NCBI GenBank assembly: GCA_018712945.1
Contig: DVFZ01000067.1
Span: 1 to 38,674, forward strand
DNA length: 38,674 nt
Direction: 5' to 3'
Source of the DNA: Candidatus Pullichristensenella stercorigallinarum
Lineage (GTDB): Bacteria; Bacillota; Clostridia; Christensenellales; Aristaeellaceae
The translations under genes were made by a program, and so were the position numbers. Positions 1 to 8,950 of this stretch are shown here, piece after piece; position 1 is the stretch's first letter; every line of letters starts with the position of its first letter. The notes below the pieces were generated by a model, which did not search any database, was not told where the DNA came from, and was given only the letters and a program-made list of their open reading frames with translations.

Positions 1-26
1 TTAATAATACAGAAACAAAACGCCAA

Positions 27-54
27 TATACCGCAAACGATTTGCCGGTATACT
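27..54 (+). promoter_or_regulatory. Palindrome overlapping a -10-like box upstream of the first operon
   Basis: The arms TATACCG-CAAA and TTTG-CCGGTATA (27-52) form a near-perfect inverted repeat around a CGA centre. The right arm runs into TATACT (49-54), a plausible -10 box. No convincing -35 is seen 17 bases upstream and no U-tract follows, so an operator fits better than a terminator. The binding protein is unknown; the response regulator encoded downstream is one candidate. Confidence 0.4.
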
Positions 55-83
55 GAATGCAGCTTTGGAAGGGAGGTGCGTCG

Positions 84-998
84 GTGCGAAAGCCGTCCGT
101 TTCGCAAATCATCCAGACCACACGGGATATCGCCGCCTCCTTTGAAATGCAGTTCGGCCCCAGGCGCGCCCGCTCGCTGCAGGTGGCGGGCGCTTCCTGC
201 ATCGTCAGCGCCGGGGCGGGCATGGGCAAGCTGGCGATGGGGCTGATTTCCCTGTCGCTGTTTACTTGCGTGAGCGCGTTTTACAGCTTCGCCATGGTCG
301 TGGCCAAGGTGGTGGCGCTCTCCGCGCTGGTGCGGGAGACGGGGCGGGAGGAACAAACCCGCTACTGCAAGCTGGCCGGGCGGCTGCTGGTCGCCGCCAG
401 CGCGCTGTACATGCTGTATTCCGCGCGGCTGTTCTGGCGCCCCGTTGAGCGCGGCTTCCACCTTTACATCGCCATCGGCATCGCGGCGTTCACGTTTTTT
501 GAACTGGCGCTGAACATCCGCGGCGTGCTGGTGGAGCGCCGCAACCGCGCGCCGCTGTTTTACACGCTCAAGACCATCAACCTGGCCTCCGCCTGCATCA
601 ATCTCGTGCTCACCCAGCGGGCGCTGCTGGCGCTGGAGGCGGAAGAAAACTACGTGGTCGTGCACACGCACGCGAATATACTGATTGGCCTTTTGATGGG
701 CGGCTGCGCGCTGCTGCTGGGCGTAAGGCTGATTCTGCGCATGAAGCGCATGGCGTGCGGCAGGGATTACGGGGATACAAACCGGCGGCTGCGCCGTCTG
801 GCCCGGCGTGCCGGGGTGGAAATGCGCTGGAAGCCGGCCTGCCTGCATGACGGCGGTGAAATGCCGCGCCTGGGCGTGTATCTGCCCGAGGACGCGCGCC
901 CGGACGACGTCGCCTGTCTGCGCGCGCTGGCAAGGGATATGCTGCGTGTGGAACTGTGCCCGTTCGCGGGCGCGCCTTTGAAGGAGGAAAGAGCATGA
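84..998 (+). CDS. Polytopic membrane protein, first gene of a two-component operon
   Basis: I do not recognise this 304-residue protein. I chose the GTG at 84 because GGGAGG sits 7 bases before it (71-76); the upstream in-frame ATG at 57 has no such site. Five hydrophobic stretches (roughly residues 40-70, 90-115, 122-150, 165-190 and 200-220) suggest a polytopic membrane protein, followed by a basic, probably cytoplasmic C-terminal tail of about 75 residues. The stop overlaps the start of the response regulator gene (ATGA at 995-998), so the two are translationally coupled. Its place at the head of a sensor operon suggests a sensory or transport partner of the kinase, but that is inference from position only. 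Confidence 0.7.
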   Translation: MRKPSVSQIIQTTRDIAASFEMQFGPRRARSLQVAGASCIVSAGAGMGKLAMGLISLSLFTCVSAFYSFAMVVAKVVALSALVRETGREEQTRYCKLAGRLLVAASALYMLYSARLFWRPVERGFHLYIAIGIAAFTFFELALNIRGVLVERRNRAPLFYTLKTINLASACINLVLTQRALLALEAEENYVVVHTHANILIGLLMGGCALLLGVRLILRMKRMACGRDYGDTNRRLRRLARRAGVEMRWKPACLHDGGEMPRLGVYLPEDARPDDVACLRALARDMLRVELCPFAGAPLKEERA

Positions 999-1669
999 TT
1001 CATATTTTGGTTGTAGACGACGATCCCGAATTGAACCGGGCGGTATGCACCTACCTGAACGATTCCGGCTTTACCGCCAAGGGTTGCCTGGGGGCGAACG
1101 ACGCCTATCAGGAGATGTACAACAAGCGCTACGACCTGATTGTTTCCGATATCATGATGCCGGGCATCGACGGCTTTGAATTCGCGCGCACGGTGCGGCG
1201 GGTAAACGGGCATATCCCGATCCTGTTCATGTCGGCGCGGGACGATTTGCCCGCCAAGCAAAAGGGCTTCCAGCTGGGTATCGACGACTATATGGTCAAG
1301 CCCATCGAGCTGGACGAGCTGCTCATGCGCGTGCGGGCGCTTCTTCGGCGGGCAAACATCGAATCGGCGCACAAGCTCACCATCGGCAACCTGACGCTGG
1401 ATTCGGACGCCATGTCCGCCGTGGTGGACGGCGCGGAGGTGCCCGTCACCACGCGGGAATTCAATATACTCTTTAAGCTCTTGTCCTACCCGAACAAGAC
1501 CTTCACCCGCGCCCAGCTCATGGACGAATTCTGGGGCATGGCGAGCGACAGCACCCTGCGGGCGGTGGATGTGTACATCACCAAACTGCGCGACAAGTTT
1601 TCCGGCTGCACGGGGTTCAAAATCGCCACCGTGCGCGGGCTGGGCTACAAGGCGGTGCCGCAGCCATGA
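995..1669 (+). CDS. OmpR/PhoB-family response regulator
   Basis: This is a 224-residue cytoplasmic DNA-binding regulator that should receive phosphate from the kinase encoded next. The receiver domain (about 1-115) has the acidic cluster D8-D10, the phosphoacceptor D52 in SDIMMPG, S80 and K102 in VKPIE. A winged-helix Trans_reg_C domain (about 125-222) ends with the typical RGLGYK motif. The ATG at 995 follows AAGGAGG at 981-987; a longer upstream reading lies inside the previous gene and was discarded. The gene overlaps both neighbours by 4 bases, indicating a strictly co-translated operon. Its targets are unknown, and autoregulation through the palindrome at 27-52 is possible. Confidence 0.93.
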   Translation: MIHILVVDDDPELNRAVCTYLNDSGFTAKGCLGANDAYQEMYNKRYDLIVSDIMMPGIDGFEFARTVRRVNGHIPILFMSARDDLPAKQKGFQLGIDDYMVKPIELDELLMRVRALLRRANIESAHKLTIGNLTLDSDAMSAVVDGAEVPVTTREFNILFKLLSYPNKTFTRAQLMDEFWGMASDSTLRAVDVYITKLRDKFSGCTGFKIATVRGLGYKAVPQP

Positions 1670-2718
1670 GGCCGCTGCCCGAGTATTTTGACGGCATCCG
1701 TCTGCCGCGCTATGTGTTTTACCTGACGCTGGGCATGCTGATGCTCGTCAGCGGCCTGCATGTGGGGCTGATCACGCTGCTGCACGAGGTTGGCGGCAAC
1801 GATCTTGTGCTGGTGCATGTGGTGCTGCTCTATTGGGTGGCGGTATCAATCGCCCTGACGCTGTACATCCAGCGACAGATGCGCAAGTTTTACGAGGAAC
1901 CCATCCGCCGCATCGCCGATGCCGCCGGGCAGGTCGCCCGGGGCGATTTTTCCGTATATCTTCCGCCCGTGCATACGCCCGACCACCTCGACTGCCTCGA
2001 CGCGCTGACCGAGGACTTCAACCGCATGACCGAAGCGCTCGGCTCCATCGAAACGCTCAAGACCGAGTTTTTCTCCAACGTCTCCCACGAAATCAAAACC
2101 CCCATCGCCGTGGTGATGAACACCGCCGAGCTGCTGCGGGGTGAAAACCTCTCCCCCGAGGGGCGGGAGCATGTGGAAACCATCATCCGCGCCTCGAAGC
2201 GGCTTTCGACGCTGATTACGGATATCCTCAAGCTCAACAAGCTCGAAAAGCAGACCATTTCCCCGCAGCCGGAGCCCTACGACCTCTGCGCCCAGCTCGC
2301 CGAATGCGCGCTGCAATTCGAGGATACGTGGGAGAGAAAGGGCGTCGGGTTCGAGGCCGATCTGGAAGATGCGCGCCAGGTCTGTCTGGACGCGGGGCTG
2401 ATGGAGCTGGTGTGGACAAACCTGCTCTCCAACGCCTTCAAGTTCACGGATGCGGGCGGCGCGGTGACGCTGACGGAAGCGCTGACGGACGCGGGCGTCG
2501 TCGTGCGCGTGGCGGATACGGGCTGCGGCATGGATGAGGAAACCTGCGCGCGCGTGTTTGAAAAGTTCTATCAGGGCGATACCTCCCACGCCACCGAGGG
2601 CAACGGCCTGGGGCTGGCGCTGGTCAGGCGCGTGCTGGAGATGATGGACTGCCAAATCGCCGTGGAGAGCGCGCCGGGCAAGGGCACGACCTTTACGGTG
2701 ACCATTCCGCAAAAATGA
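1666..2718 (+). CDS. Membrane sensor histidine kinase
   Basis: This is a 350-residue kinase, probably the partner of the regulator gene it overlaps (ATGA at 1666-1669). Two transmembrane segments (about 15-40 and 46-68) leave almost no extracellular loop between them, so there is no classical sensor domain. A HAMP-like linker follows (about 70-125), then the dimerisation helix with phosphoacceptor H141 in SNVSHEIKTP. The ATPase domain shows the N box (N252, N256), G1 (DTGCGMD, about 284) and G2 (GNGLGLAL, about 312). The lack of an ectodomain resembles intramembrane-sensing kinases, which usually work with a membrane partner. Membrane proteins are encoded on both sides of this two-component pair. 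Confidence 0.93.
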   Translation: MRPLPEYFDGIRLPRYVFYLTLGMLMLVSGLHVGLITLLHEVGGNDLVLVHVVLLYWVAVSIALTLYIQRQMRKFYEEPIRRIADAAGQVARGDFSVYLPPVHTPDHLDCLDALTEDFNRMTEALGSIETLKTEFFSNVSHEIKTPIAVVMNTAELLRGENLSPEGREHVETIIRASKRLSTLITDILKLNKLEKQTISPQPEPYDLCAQLAECALQFEDTWERKGVGFEADLEDARQVCLDAGLMELVWTNLLSNAFKFTDAGGAVTLTEALTDAGVVVRVADTGCGMDEETCARVFEKFYQGDTSHATEGNGLGLALVRRVLEMMDCQIAVESAPGKGTTFTVTIPQK

Positions 2719-3257
2719 AGGTGAGCAAGATGCAACGCATGGAAAAACAACCGTTTGTCTCCTGCGACTACAAGGAGATCGCCGTGGAAAGCGCGCGCCT
2801 TTCGCAATACCTGGACGCCTACGCCTGTTTTGGCTGGCAGACAGACCGCGAAATGGGCGACGTGGCCGGGCGCACGCGCCTGTCGCTCAAGCGCGACCGG
2901 CACATCCTCAACAAAACCGAGCTGACGCGGCTGGAGCGCCAGTTTGAGGCCTGCATGGATTCGATTCGGGCCTTGCAGGCTTCCATACACAGCCGGGCGA
3001 CCATGGCTTCGCTGGTGGTGGCGCTGCTGGGCACGGCGTTCATGGCGGGCGCGACCTTTGCGGTCACGGCAGAGCCGCCCATCGTCTGGCTGTGCGTGCT
3101 GCTGGCCGTACCCGGCTTCACCGGCTGGGCGGGCGCGTATTTTGTATACAGGCGCGTGTTCAAACTGCGCGCGCAGCGCGTGGAGCCGCTGATTGAGGGC
3201 AAGCGCGACGAGATTGAAGAGACGTGCAAAAAGGGCGCGAGGTTGCTGGGCGCATAG
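2715..3257 (+). CDS. Small two-TM membrane protein with coiled-coil flanks
   Basis: I do not recognise a family for this 180-residue protein. The N-terminal half (about 1-95) is charged and helical, with a coiled-coil-like stretch near 65-90. Two hydrophobic segments follow (about 96-117 and 124-146), separated by a short loop, and the C-terminus is again charged and helical. It begins inside the stop of the kinase gene (ATGA at 2715-2718) and ends before a terminator-like hairpin, so it is the last gene of the four-gene operon. An accessory or immunity-like partner of the kinase is possible; no catalytic motif is visible. Confidence 0.7.
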   Translation: MKVSKMQRMEKQPFVSCDYKEIAVESARLSQYLDAYACFGWQTDREMGDVAGRTRLSLKRDRHILNKTELTRLERQFEACMDSIRALQASIHSRATMASLVVALLGTAFMAGATFAVTAEPPIVWLCVLLAVPGFTGWAGAYFVYRRVFKLRAQRVEPLIEGKRDEIEETCKKGARLLGA

Positions 3258-3270
3258 CGCCCAGCGCAAA

Positions 3271-3296
3271 GGCGGTTCCACAGGGGCCGTCTTTTT
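3271..3296 (+). terminator. Intrinsic terminator of the two-component operon
   Basis: GGCGGTTCC (3271-3279) pairs with GGGGCCGTC (3283-3291), using two G-U wobbles, across a three-base loop and runs into CTTTTT. It lies 14 bases after the stop at 3257. Confidence 0.75.
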
Positions 3297-3724
3297 GGCT
3301 CACAATTTGCAAACGCTTTTCAAATGCGACGCAAACAAAAAAAGATACAATACATCGAAAACAACGCACGTGGACGGGCGGGGCCGCTTCCGGCGGGAGG
3401 GCGGCGCGTTCCCACAAATGCCTGGCGGCGCAAATGCCGTCGGGGATGCGCGTCCGCCACATGGGAGGCGGGCCCTGCCGGACGGCGCAAGCTGCCGTTC
3501 GCGGCGATTCGATATAGATTGGGCTTCGCGGGAAGGAGAAAACGCCCCGCGGGACGCCTCCTGCGAAGCCCAATCCCGCTGCCGCGTTTGACATTGCGTA
3601 CAGAGTAGACGGCGATTTTTGCGCTGTTTGACCGCTTATAAAGCCCGCATAAACGCGCTGCCGCATGCTTCACGCTCCCGCCTGAAACAGTTCCCTTTTT
3701 AGCCATATTTTTGGGTGCTTCACG
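3297..3724. other. GC-rich intergenic stretch with a long inverted repeat
   Basis: No gene is supported here. The region holds several short GC-rich inverted repeats. The clearest has 12-bp perfect arms, ATTGGGCTTCGC (3518-3529) and its complement (3563-3574), with part of the 33-base interior also able to pair (AAGGAG near 3534 with CTCCT near 3558). No U-tract follows. The overlapping open frames lack ribosome-binding sites and family features, so I treat them as chance. A structured RNA or a repeat element is possible. Confidence 0.5.
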
Positions 3725-3733
3725 TGGTATAAT
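3725..3733 (+). promoter_or_regulatory. Extended -10 promoter for the ABC genes
   Basis: TGGTATAAT (3725-3733) is a perfect TATAAT with the upstream TGn extension. The position 17 bases upstream reads ATATTT, so no good -35 is present, as is common for extended -10 promoters. The ribosome-binding site GGTGGAGG follows near 3749-3756, just before the ATG at 3766. Confidence 0.65.
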
Positions 3734-3765
3734 TATGTTGGTATAAAGGGTGGAGGCGGATACGC

Positions 3766-4467
3766 ATGGCCTATGTCGAATTTCGAGAGGTCAAAAAACA
3801 GTATCGCATGGGCGAGGTTACCATAGACGCCCTGCGCGATGTGAGCTTTGAAATAGAAAAAGGCGAAATCTGTGTCATCGTCGGCGCGTCCGGCGCGGGC
3901 AAAACCACGCTGCTCAATATCCTCGGCGGCATGGATACGCTCACCTCGGGCCAGGTATTGCTCGACGGGCAGGATATTTCCAAATACTCTTCCAAAGAAT
4001 TGACCAGATACCGCCGTTATGATATCGGGTTTGTCTTTCAGTTTTACAACCTGGTGCCAAACCTGACGGCGCTGGAAAATGTGGAACTGGCGGCGCAAAT
4101 CAGCAAAAAGCCGATTTCGCCGCGGCGCGTGCTCCGGCAGGTGGGCCTGGCGGAGCGCATGAACAACTTCCCCGCGCAATTATCCGGCGGCGAACAGCAG
4201 CGCGTAGCCATCGCCCGCGCCCTGGCCAAAAACCCCAAGCTGCTCTTGTGCGACGAGCCCACCGGCGCCTTGGACTACAACACCGGCAAGGCCATCCTGA
4301 AGCTTTTGCAGGACACATCGCGCAGTAAGGGCATCACCGTGGTCATTATCACCCACAACCAGGCCATCACCGCCATGGCCGACCGCATTATCGAAATTAA
4401 AAACGGCATGGTCGCTTCCATGCGCATCAATGAAAACATCGTGCCGGTCGAGGAGATCGAGTGGTAA
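3766..4467 (+). CDS. ABC transporter ATP-binding protein, MacB/LolD class
   Basis: This 233-residue cytoplasmic ATPase should power the large permease encoded next. It shows Walker A GASGAGKT (40-47), the Q-loop glutamine (Q92, in [12 protein letters not shown]), signature LSGGEQQR (139-146), Walker B LLLCDEP (159-165) and the switch histidine H197 in ITHNQ. The sequence between Q-loop and signature is the form typical of the MacB/LolD/FtsE group, which pairs with FtsX-like permeases and drives mechanotransmission or export rather than solute uptake. Only one base separates it from the next gene, and no other subunit is encoded nearby. The substrate cannot be told from the sequence. Confidence 0.95.
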   Translation: MAYVEFREVKKQYRMGEVTIDALRDVSFEIEKGEICVIVGASGAGKTTLLNILGGMDTLTSGQVLLDGQDISKYSSKELTRYRRYDIGFVFQFYNLVPNLTALENVELAAQISKKPISPRRVLRQVGLAERMNNFPAQLSGGEQQRVAIARALAKNPKLLLCDEPTGALDYNTGKAILKLLQDTSRSKGITVVIITHNQAITAMADRIIEIKNGMVASMRINENIVPVEEIEW

Positions 4468-4468
4468 C

Positions 4469-7400
4469 ATGAAGGCGCTGCGCAAAAGTTCCCTGCGGGA
4501 AATCCGCAAAAGCCTGGGCAGATATCTGGCGATTTTGGCGATCGTCGCCCTTGGCGTGGGCTTTTTTTGCGGCCTGCGCGTCTGCCGTGACGCCATGATC
4601 GAAACGGGCGACGACTACCTCAACCGCCAGAGCATGTACGACTACCGCCTGATTTCCACCGTTGGCTTCGACGAGAGCGACGCGGCGGCCTTTTCTTCCA
4701 TCGACGGCGTGCTAGCCGCCGCGGGCGCCGTCAGCCAGGATGCGCTGGTGGAATCGGAAGCGCTGGACCTTTCCGGCGTTTTGATGTTCCATTCGCTCAC
4801 CGAGGACGTCAACGAAATCAGCCTCACCGCCGGCCGTCTGCCCCGCGCCGCCAATGAAATGGTGGTCGACGCCACGTTTTTCCCTGTGGACAGCATCGGC
4901 GCCACCGTGCGCATTGCCGCCACCAACGATGAAGATACGCTGGATATGTTCGCCTATGATGAATACACCATCGTCGGCCTGGGCAACTCCCCAACCTATA
5001 TGAATTACGAGCGGGGCAGCACCTCTCTGGGCAACGGAACGGTGTTGGCCTTTGCCTACATCCCCTATGAGGGCTTTGATTGCGATTACTATACCGAGAT
5101 CTACGTGCGCCTGAATACCGAAGGGGAAATCTATTCCGACGAATACCAGAGCGGCGTGGAACAATACGAGGATCAGGTGACCGCCTCCGGCGAGTCGCAG
5201 GCGCGCCAGCGCTTTGAAACCCTGATCGGCGACGCCGAATCCGAACTGGACGACGGCGTGGCCGACTATGACGAAGCCTACGCCGAATATCTGGAGCAGC
5301 GCGACGAGGCCGAGCGCGAGCTTCTGGCGGCGTGGGATGAAATCGTCGCCGGCAGCGCCCAGATTGCCGCCAACGAGCAGCTGCTTTCCGACAGCGAGCA
5401 GGAACTGCGCGATGGCCGCGCCCAGTATAACGACGGCCGCGCCGCGTTGAACGCCTCTGAAAGCCAGCTCGAAAGCGCCGAGGAGGAAACCTATGCCCAG
5501 CTCGACCAGACCCAGGCCGAGCTGGAGGCGCAGCTTGCCGCCGTGCAAAGCGGCATGGAGCAGATTGAGCAAAGCGGCGTGCTCGAACAGTACGAGCAGC
5601 TCACCGGGGCCCAGACCCAGCTCCAGTCGGGCATCGCGCAGGCGGAGACGGCGCGCGATACCCTCAACAATACCGGCACGCAGCTGCGCGATGGCGTCGC
5701 CGCGGCGCAGCAGAGCATTGAAGCGCTCACCAGCCAGAAACAGCAGGCGCTTGCCGCCCTTGAGGAGCAGCGCGCGGCGCTGGAAAGCGAAATCGCCGCG
5801 CTGGAGGCGGAACTTGCTACCCTGGCCCCCGGCGACGACGAGCGCATCGCCGAATTAAACGCTCAGCTTGAGACCCTGCGAGCCCAGCTGCAATCGCTGG
5901 AAAGCGAACTGACTTCCACCACGGCGGATTACGAAACGCGCGTCTCCGCGGCGCAACAGGCGCGCGACAGCCTGGCCACGCAAACATCCACGGCAGAGAC
6001 CAACCTTGCCGCCCTGCGCAAGGAGCTTGACGAGGCCCTTTCGCCGCTGAAAAGCGAGCTTTCCCAAGTGGAGAGCGATATTTCCGCCAAACAGAAAGAA
6101 ATTGCCAGCCTCGATCCGGAAGCGGACGCGGAGCGCATCGCCGCCCTGCAAGGCGAGATCAGCGCCCTGCAAGGCCGCCAAGGCGAGCTGCAGGGACAGA
6201 TATCCACCATTCAAAACAATTACAGTGGCAGCATTGCCGCCGCCGAGCAGGAATACGAAAGCCTCTCCGCCCAGCTTTCCCAGGCGGAGACGGATTTGTC
6301 CACTCTCACCCAGGAACGCGATAATGCCATCAATAGCATAAACGGCCAGATTTCCACCGCGAACAGCCAGATTGCCGCTGCCGAGGAAGAACTTGCCACG
6401 CTCACACCCTCGCCGGATGCGGACCGCCGCGCCGAAATCCTGGCCGCGCTTGCTGAAAAGCGCCCGGCGCTGGAAGCCGTAAAGGGGCAAATTTCCTCCA
6501 CGACGGCGGATTACGACGGCAAAATTTCCGCGGCGCAGGCGCAGAAGGAAACGCTGGAAAGCCAGCTTGCCCAATATGAAGCCACTTATGAAGAAAACCT
6601 GAGCCAGATCGAGGCCCAGTTAAGTTCCCTGCAGGCCCAGCTTTCCCAGGTGCAGGACGGCCTTGCCGCCATTGAGGAAGGCGGCTATATCGAAAGCTAC
6701 CGGCAAATGCAGGCGGCGCTGCCGCAGCTTCAGGACGGGCTTGCCCAGGTGGAGGCGGGCCGCGCCCAGGCCGACAGCGAGTTCGCCGCCGCCCGCGAAC
6801 AGATCAGCAGCGGCCGCGCCGTGCTGCGCGATTCCCTTTCGCAGATTGAAGACGGCGAGCGCGAACTGGAAGATGGCCGCACCGAACTGGAGGACGCCAA
6901 GGCCAAGCTGGAAGACGGCATTCCCGAATACGAAGATGGCCGCGTCCAGGCCGACCGCGAGTTTGCCCAGGCTGAGCGCGAACTTGCCGACGCCCGCGGC
7001 GAGATCGCCGACGCGCGCGAAAAGATTTCCGAAATTGAAGAACCGGACGTGTACGTGCTCGACCGTTCGGCCAATATCGGCTATGCCTGCTTTGAGAGCG
7101 ATTCGCAAATCGTGGAGAGCATCTCCACGGTGTTCCCGCTGTTCTTCTTCATGGTGGCGGCGCTGGTGTGCATGACCACCATGACCCGCATGGTGGATGA
7201 GCAGCGCACGCAAATCGGCGTGCTCAAGGCCATGGGCTATACGCCGGGCGCGATCATGGGCAAGTTTGTGTTCTATTCCGGCAGCGCCGCCACCATCGGC
7301 AGCATCATCGGCTTCTTCTTTGGCTCTACGGTTTTCCCCAAGGTCATCTGGATGGCGTACAGCCTGATGTACGGCTTTGCTGAGATAGAGCTTGTATTTG

Positions 7401-8698
7401 ATTGGGGCATGGGCGCGCTGGCGCTGGGCGCGGCGCTTTTGTGCTCAGTGGGCGCCACCTGGTTCTCCGTGCGCCGCGAACTGAACGTGACCCCGGCGGA
7501 GCTTCTGCGCCCCGCCGCGCCCAAGGCTGGCAAGCGCATATTGCTGGAGCGCATCGGCCCGCTGTGGCGGCGGCTGTCGTTTATGAAAAAGCTCACCATG
7601 CGCAATATCTTCCGCTATAAAAAGCGCCTGGTGATGATGATTATCGGCATCGGCGGCTGCACGGCGCTGTTGGTTACGGGCCTGGGCATCCGCGATTCCA
7701 TCAGCGATGTGGTCAACTACCAGTTTGACGAAATTACCCTCTACGATATCTCCGTCACCTTCACCGACGCGCAGGATGAAAGCGCGCAGGATGCCTTCGC
7801 CGCTGCGGCGGGCGAGGGAACGCAGACGCTCTTTGTCCACGAAAGCAGCGTGGATGCCTCTGCCGGCGACACGACAAAGTCGGTCTACCTGGTCGCCACG
7901 TCCGCGGAAAACCTGGATGGATTTATCAATATGCATATGAACGAGGAACCCGTCGCCCTGCCCGGCGAGGGCGAAGCCGTGATCTCGCAGGGGTTGGCCG
8001 AATCCCTGGGTGTTGGCGTGGGCGATGCGCTTACCGTGCGCGACAGCGACATGACCCCCGCGCAGCTCACCGTTTCCGGCGTGTACGAAAACTACATCTA
8101 CAACTATGTCTTTGTGCGCCCGGAGACGATGGAGGCGGAATGGGGCTATACGCCCGAGGTCAAGAGCGCCTATGTGGCCGTGGCTGAGGGCGACGACGCG
8201 CGCGCGGTGGCGGCGGAGCTTTCCTCCCTGGAGGGTGTGGGCAATGTGTCGGCCAATATTGATATGCGCGACCGCGTCAACAGCATGATGGAAAGCCTGG
8301 ATTATATCGTCATGCTGGTCGTGTTCTCGGCGGGCGCGCTGGCCTTCATCGTGCTTTACAACCTCACCAACATTAACATTACCGAGCGCACGCGCGAAAT
8401 CGCCACGGTCAAGGTGTTGGGCTTCTTCCCGCGCGAGACGTCTTCCTACGTGTTCTCGGAAAACTTCCTGCTCTGCTTCATCAGCGCCCTGGCGGGGCTG
8501 CCGCTGGGCAAGGGCCTGCACGCCTTCGTCATGTCGCAAATCAAAATCGACATGATCCGCTTTGACGTGCGCGTGTCGCTTCTGAGCTATGGATTGGCCG
8601 TGGCGCTGACGTTCGTCTTTGCCATACTGGTCAACTTCGCCCTGCGCTTCAAGCTGGAAAAGATCAACATGGCTGAATCGCTGAAAACGGTGGAGTAG
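4469..8698 (+). CDS. Giant FtsX-like ABC permease with a coiled coil carrying three 97-residue repeats
   Basis: This is a 1409-residue membrane protein; I chose the ATG at 4469, one base after the ATPase stop. TM1 (about 18-38) is followed by an extracytoplasmic MacB-like region (to about 240) and then an extremely long Glu/Gln/Ala-rich coiled coil (about 250-857). The first FtsX block (about 880-1005, three TM segments) follows, then a fifth TM segment (about 1050-1075), a second ectodomain (about 1080-1265) and a final FtsX block (about 1277-1409). Inside the coil a unit recurs with exact 97-residue spacing: RIA codons at 5843 and 6134, and the matching RRA at 6425. DG-x-EL segments near the coil ends resemble those of YhgE/Pip-type proteins. 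Export, wall-hydrolase control or surface sensing are all possible. Confidence 0.9.
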   Translation: MKALRKSSLREIRKSLGRYLAILAIVALGVGFFCGLRVCRDAMIETGDDYLNRQSMYDYRLISTVGFDESDAAAFSSIDGVLAAAGAVSQDALVESEALDLSGVLMFHSLTEDVNEISLTAGRLPRAANEMVVDATFFPVDSIGATVRIAATNDEDTLDMFAYDEYTIVGLGNSPTYMNYERGSTSLGNGTVLAFAYIPYEGFDCDYYTEIYVRLNTEGEIYSDEYQSGVEQYEDQVTASGESQARQRFETLIGDAESELDDGVADYDEAYAEYLEQRDEAERELLAAWDEIVAGSAQIAANEQLLSDSEQELRDGRAQYNDGRAALNASESQLESAEEETYAQLDQTQAELEAQLAAVQSGMEQIEQSGVLEQYEQLTGAQTQLQSGIAQAETARDTLNNTGTQLRDGVAAAQQSIEALTSQKQQALAALEEQRAALESEIAALEAELATLAPGDDERIAELNAQLETLRAQLQSLESELTSTTADYETRVSAAQQARDSLATQTSTAETNLAALRKELDEALSPLKSELSQVESDISAKQKEIASLDPEADAERIAALQGEISALQGRQGELQGQISTIQNNYSGSIAAAEQEYESLSAQLSQAETDLSTLTQERDNAINSINGQISTANSQIAAAEEELATLTPSPDADRRAEILAALAEKRPALEAVKGQISSTTADYDGKISAAQAQKETLESQLAQYEATYEENLSQIEAQLSSLQAQLSQVQDGLAAIEEGGYIESYRQMQAALPQLQDGLAQVEAGRAQADSEFAAAREQISSGRAVLRDSLSQIEDGERELEDGRTELEDAKAKLEDGIPEYEDGRVQADREFAQAERELADARGEIADAREKISEIEEPDVYVLDRSANIGYACFESDSQIVESISTVFPLFFFMVAALVCMTTMTRMVDEQRTQIGVLKAMGYTPGAIMGKFVFYSGSAATIGSIIGFFFGSTVFPKVIWMAYSLMYGFAEIELVFDWGMGALALGAALLCSVGATWFSVRRELNVTPAELLRPAAPKAGKRILLERIGPLWRRLSFMKKLTMRNIFRYKKRLVMMIIGIGGCTALLVTGLGIRDSISDVVNYQFDEITLYDISVTFTDAQDESAQDAFAAAAGEGTQTLFVHESSVDASAGDTTKSVYLVATSAENLDGFINMHMNEEPVALPGEGEAVISQGLAESLGVGVGDALTVRDSDMTPAQLTVSGVYENYIYNYVFVRPETMEAEWGYTPEVKSAYVAVAEGDDARAVAAELSSLEGVGNVSANIDMRDRVNSMMESLDYIVMLVVFSAGALAFIVLYNLTNINITERTREIATVKVLGFFPRETSSYVFSENFLLCFISALAGLPLGKGLHAFVMSQIKIDMIRFDVRVSLLSYGLAVALTFVFAILVNFALRFKLEKINMAESLKTVE

Positions 8699-8709
8699 TC
8701 ATTTCCCCC

Positions 8710-8738
8710 TTGACAGGCCGCGGAACATCCGCTACAAT
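8710..8738 (+). promoter_or_regulatory. Sigma-A-type promoter of the gcv operon
   Basis: TTGACA (8710-8715), a 17-base spacer and TACAAT (8733-8738) make a near-consensus housekeeping promoter. It starts 11 bases after the permease stop, and transcription should begin about 30 bases before the riboswitch. Confidence 0.88.
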
Positions 8739-8773
8739 AAAACCAGAGGCAAAAACAGCATAGCATTCGTACG

Positions 8774-8950
8774 ATGGTTCCGGGAGAGACTGCGCCGCCG
8801 TTGAGCGGCCAGCGCCGAAGGGGAATGCGCAAACAACTCTCAGGCAAAAGGACCGGAACCGGACGAAACTCTGGAAAGCCGCTCGCGGCACCGAAGAAGC
8901 AATCCCCAGGGGCGCTGGCCCGGCGGGAGAATCTTTCAGGTCTGAAACAG
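8774..8950 (+). ncRNA. Tandem glycine riboswitch
   Basis: Two consecutive aptamers are recognisable. The first begins at CGGGAGAGAC (8781), contains GCCGAAGGGG and closes with AACTCTCAGGCAAAAGGACC. The second begins near 8870 with GAAACTCTGGAAAG, contains CACCGAAGAAGC and closes with AATCTTTCAGG (about 8931) and the AACAGAGG strand. This is the hallmark layout of the cooperative two-aptamer glycine riboswitch. It sits directly before gcvT, the classic target, and its 3' strand merges with the terminator hairpin. By family precedent, glycine binding would favour read-through and so expression of the cleavage system. Confidence 0.95.
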
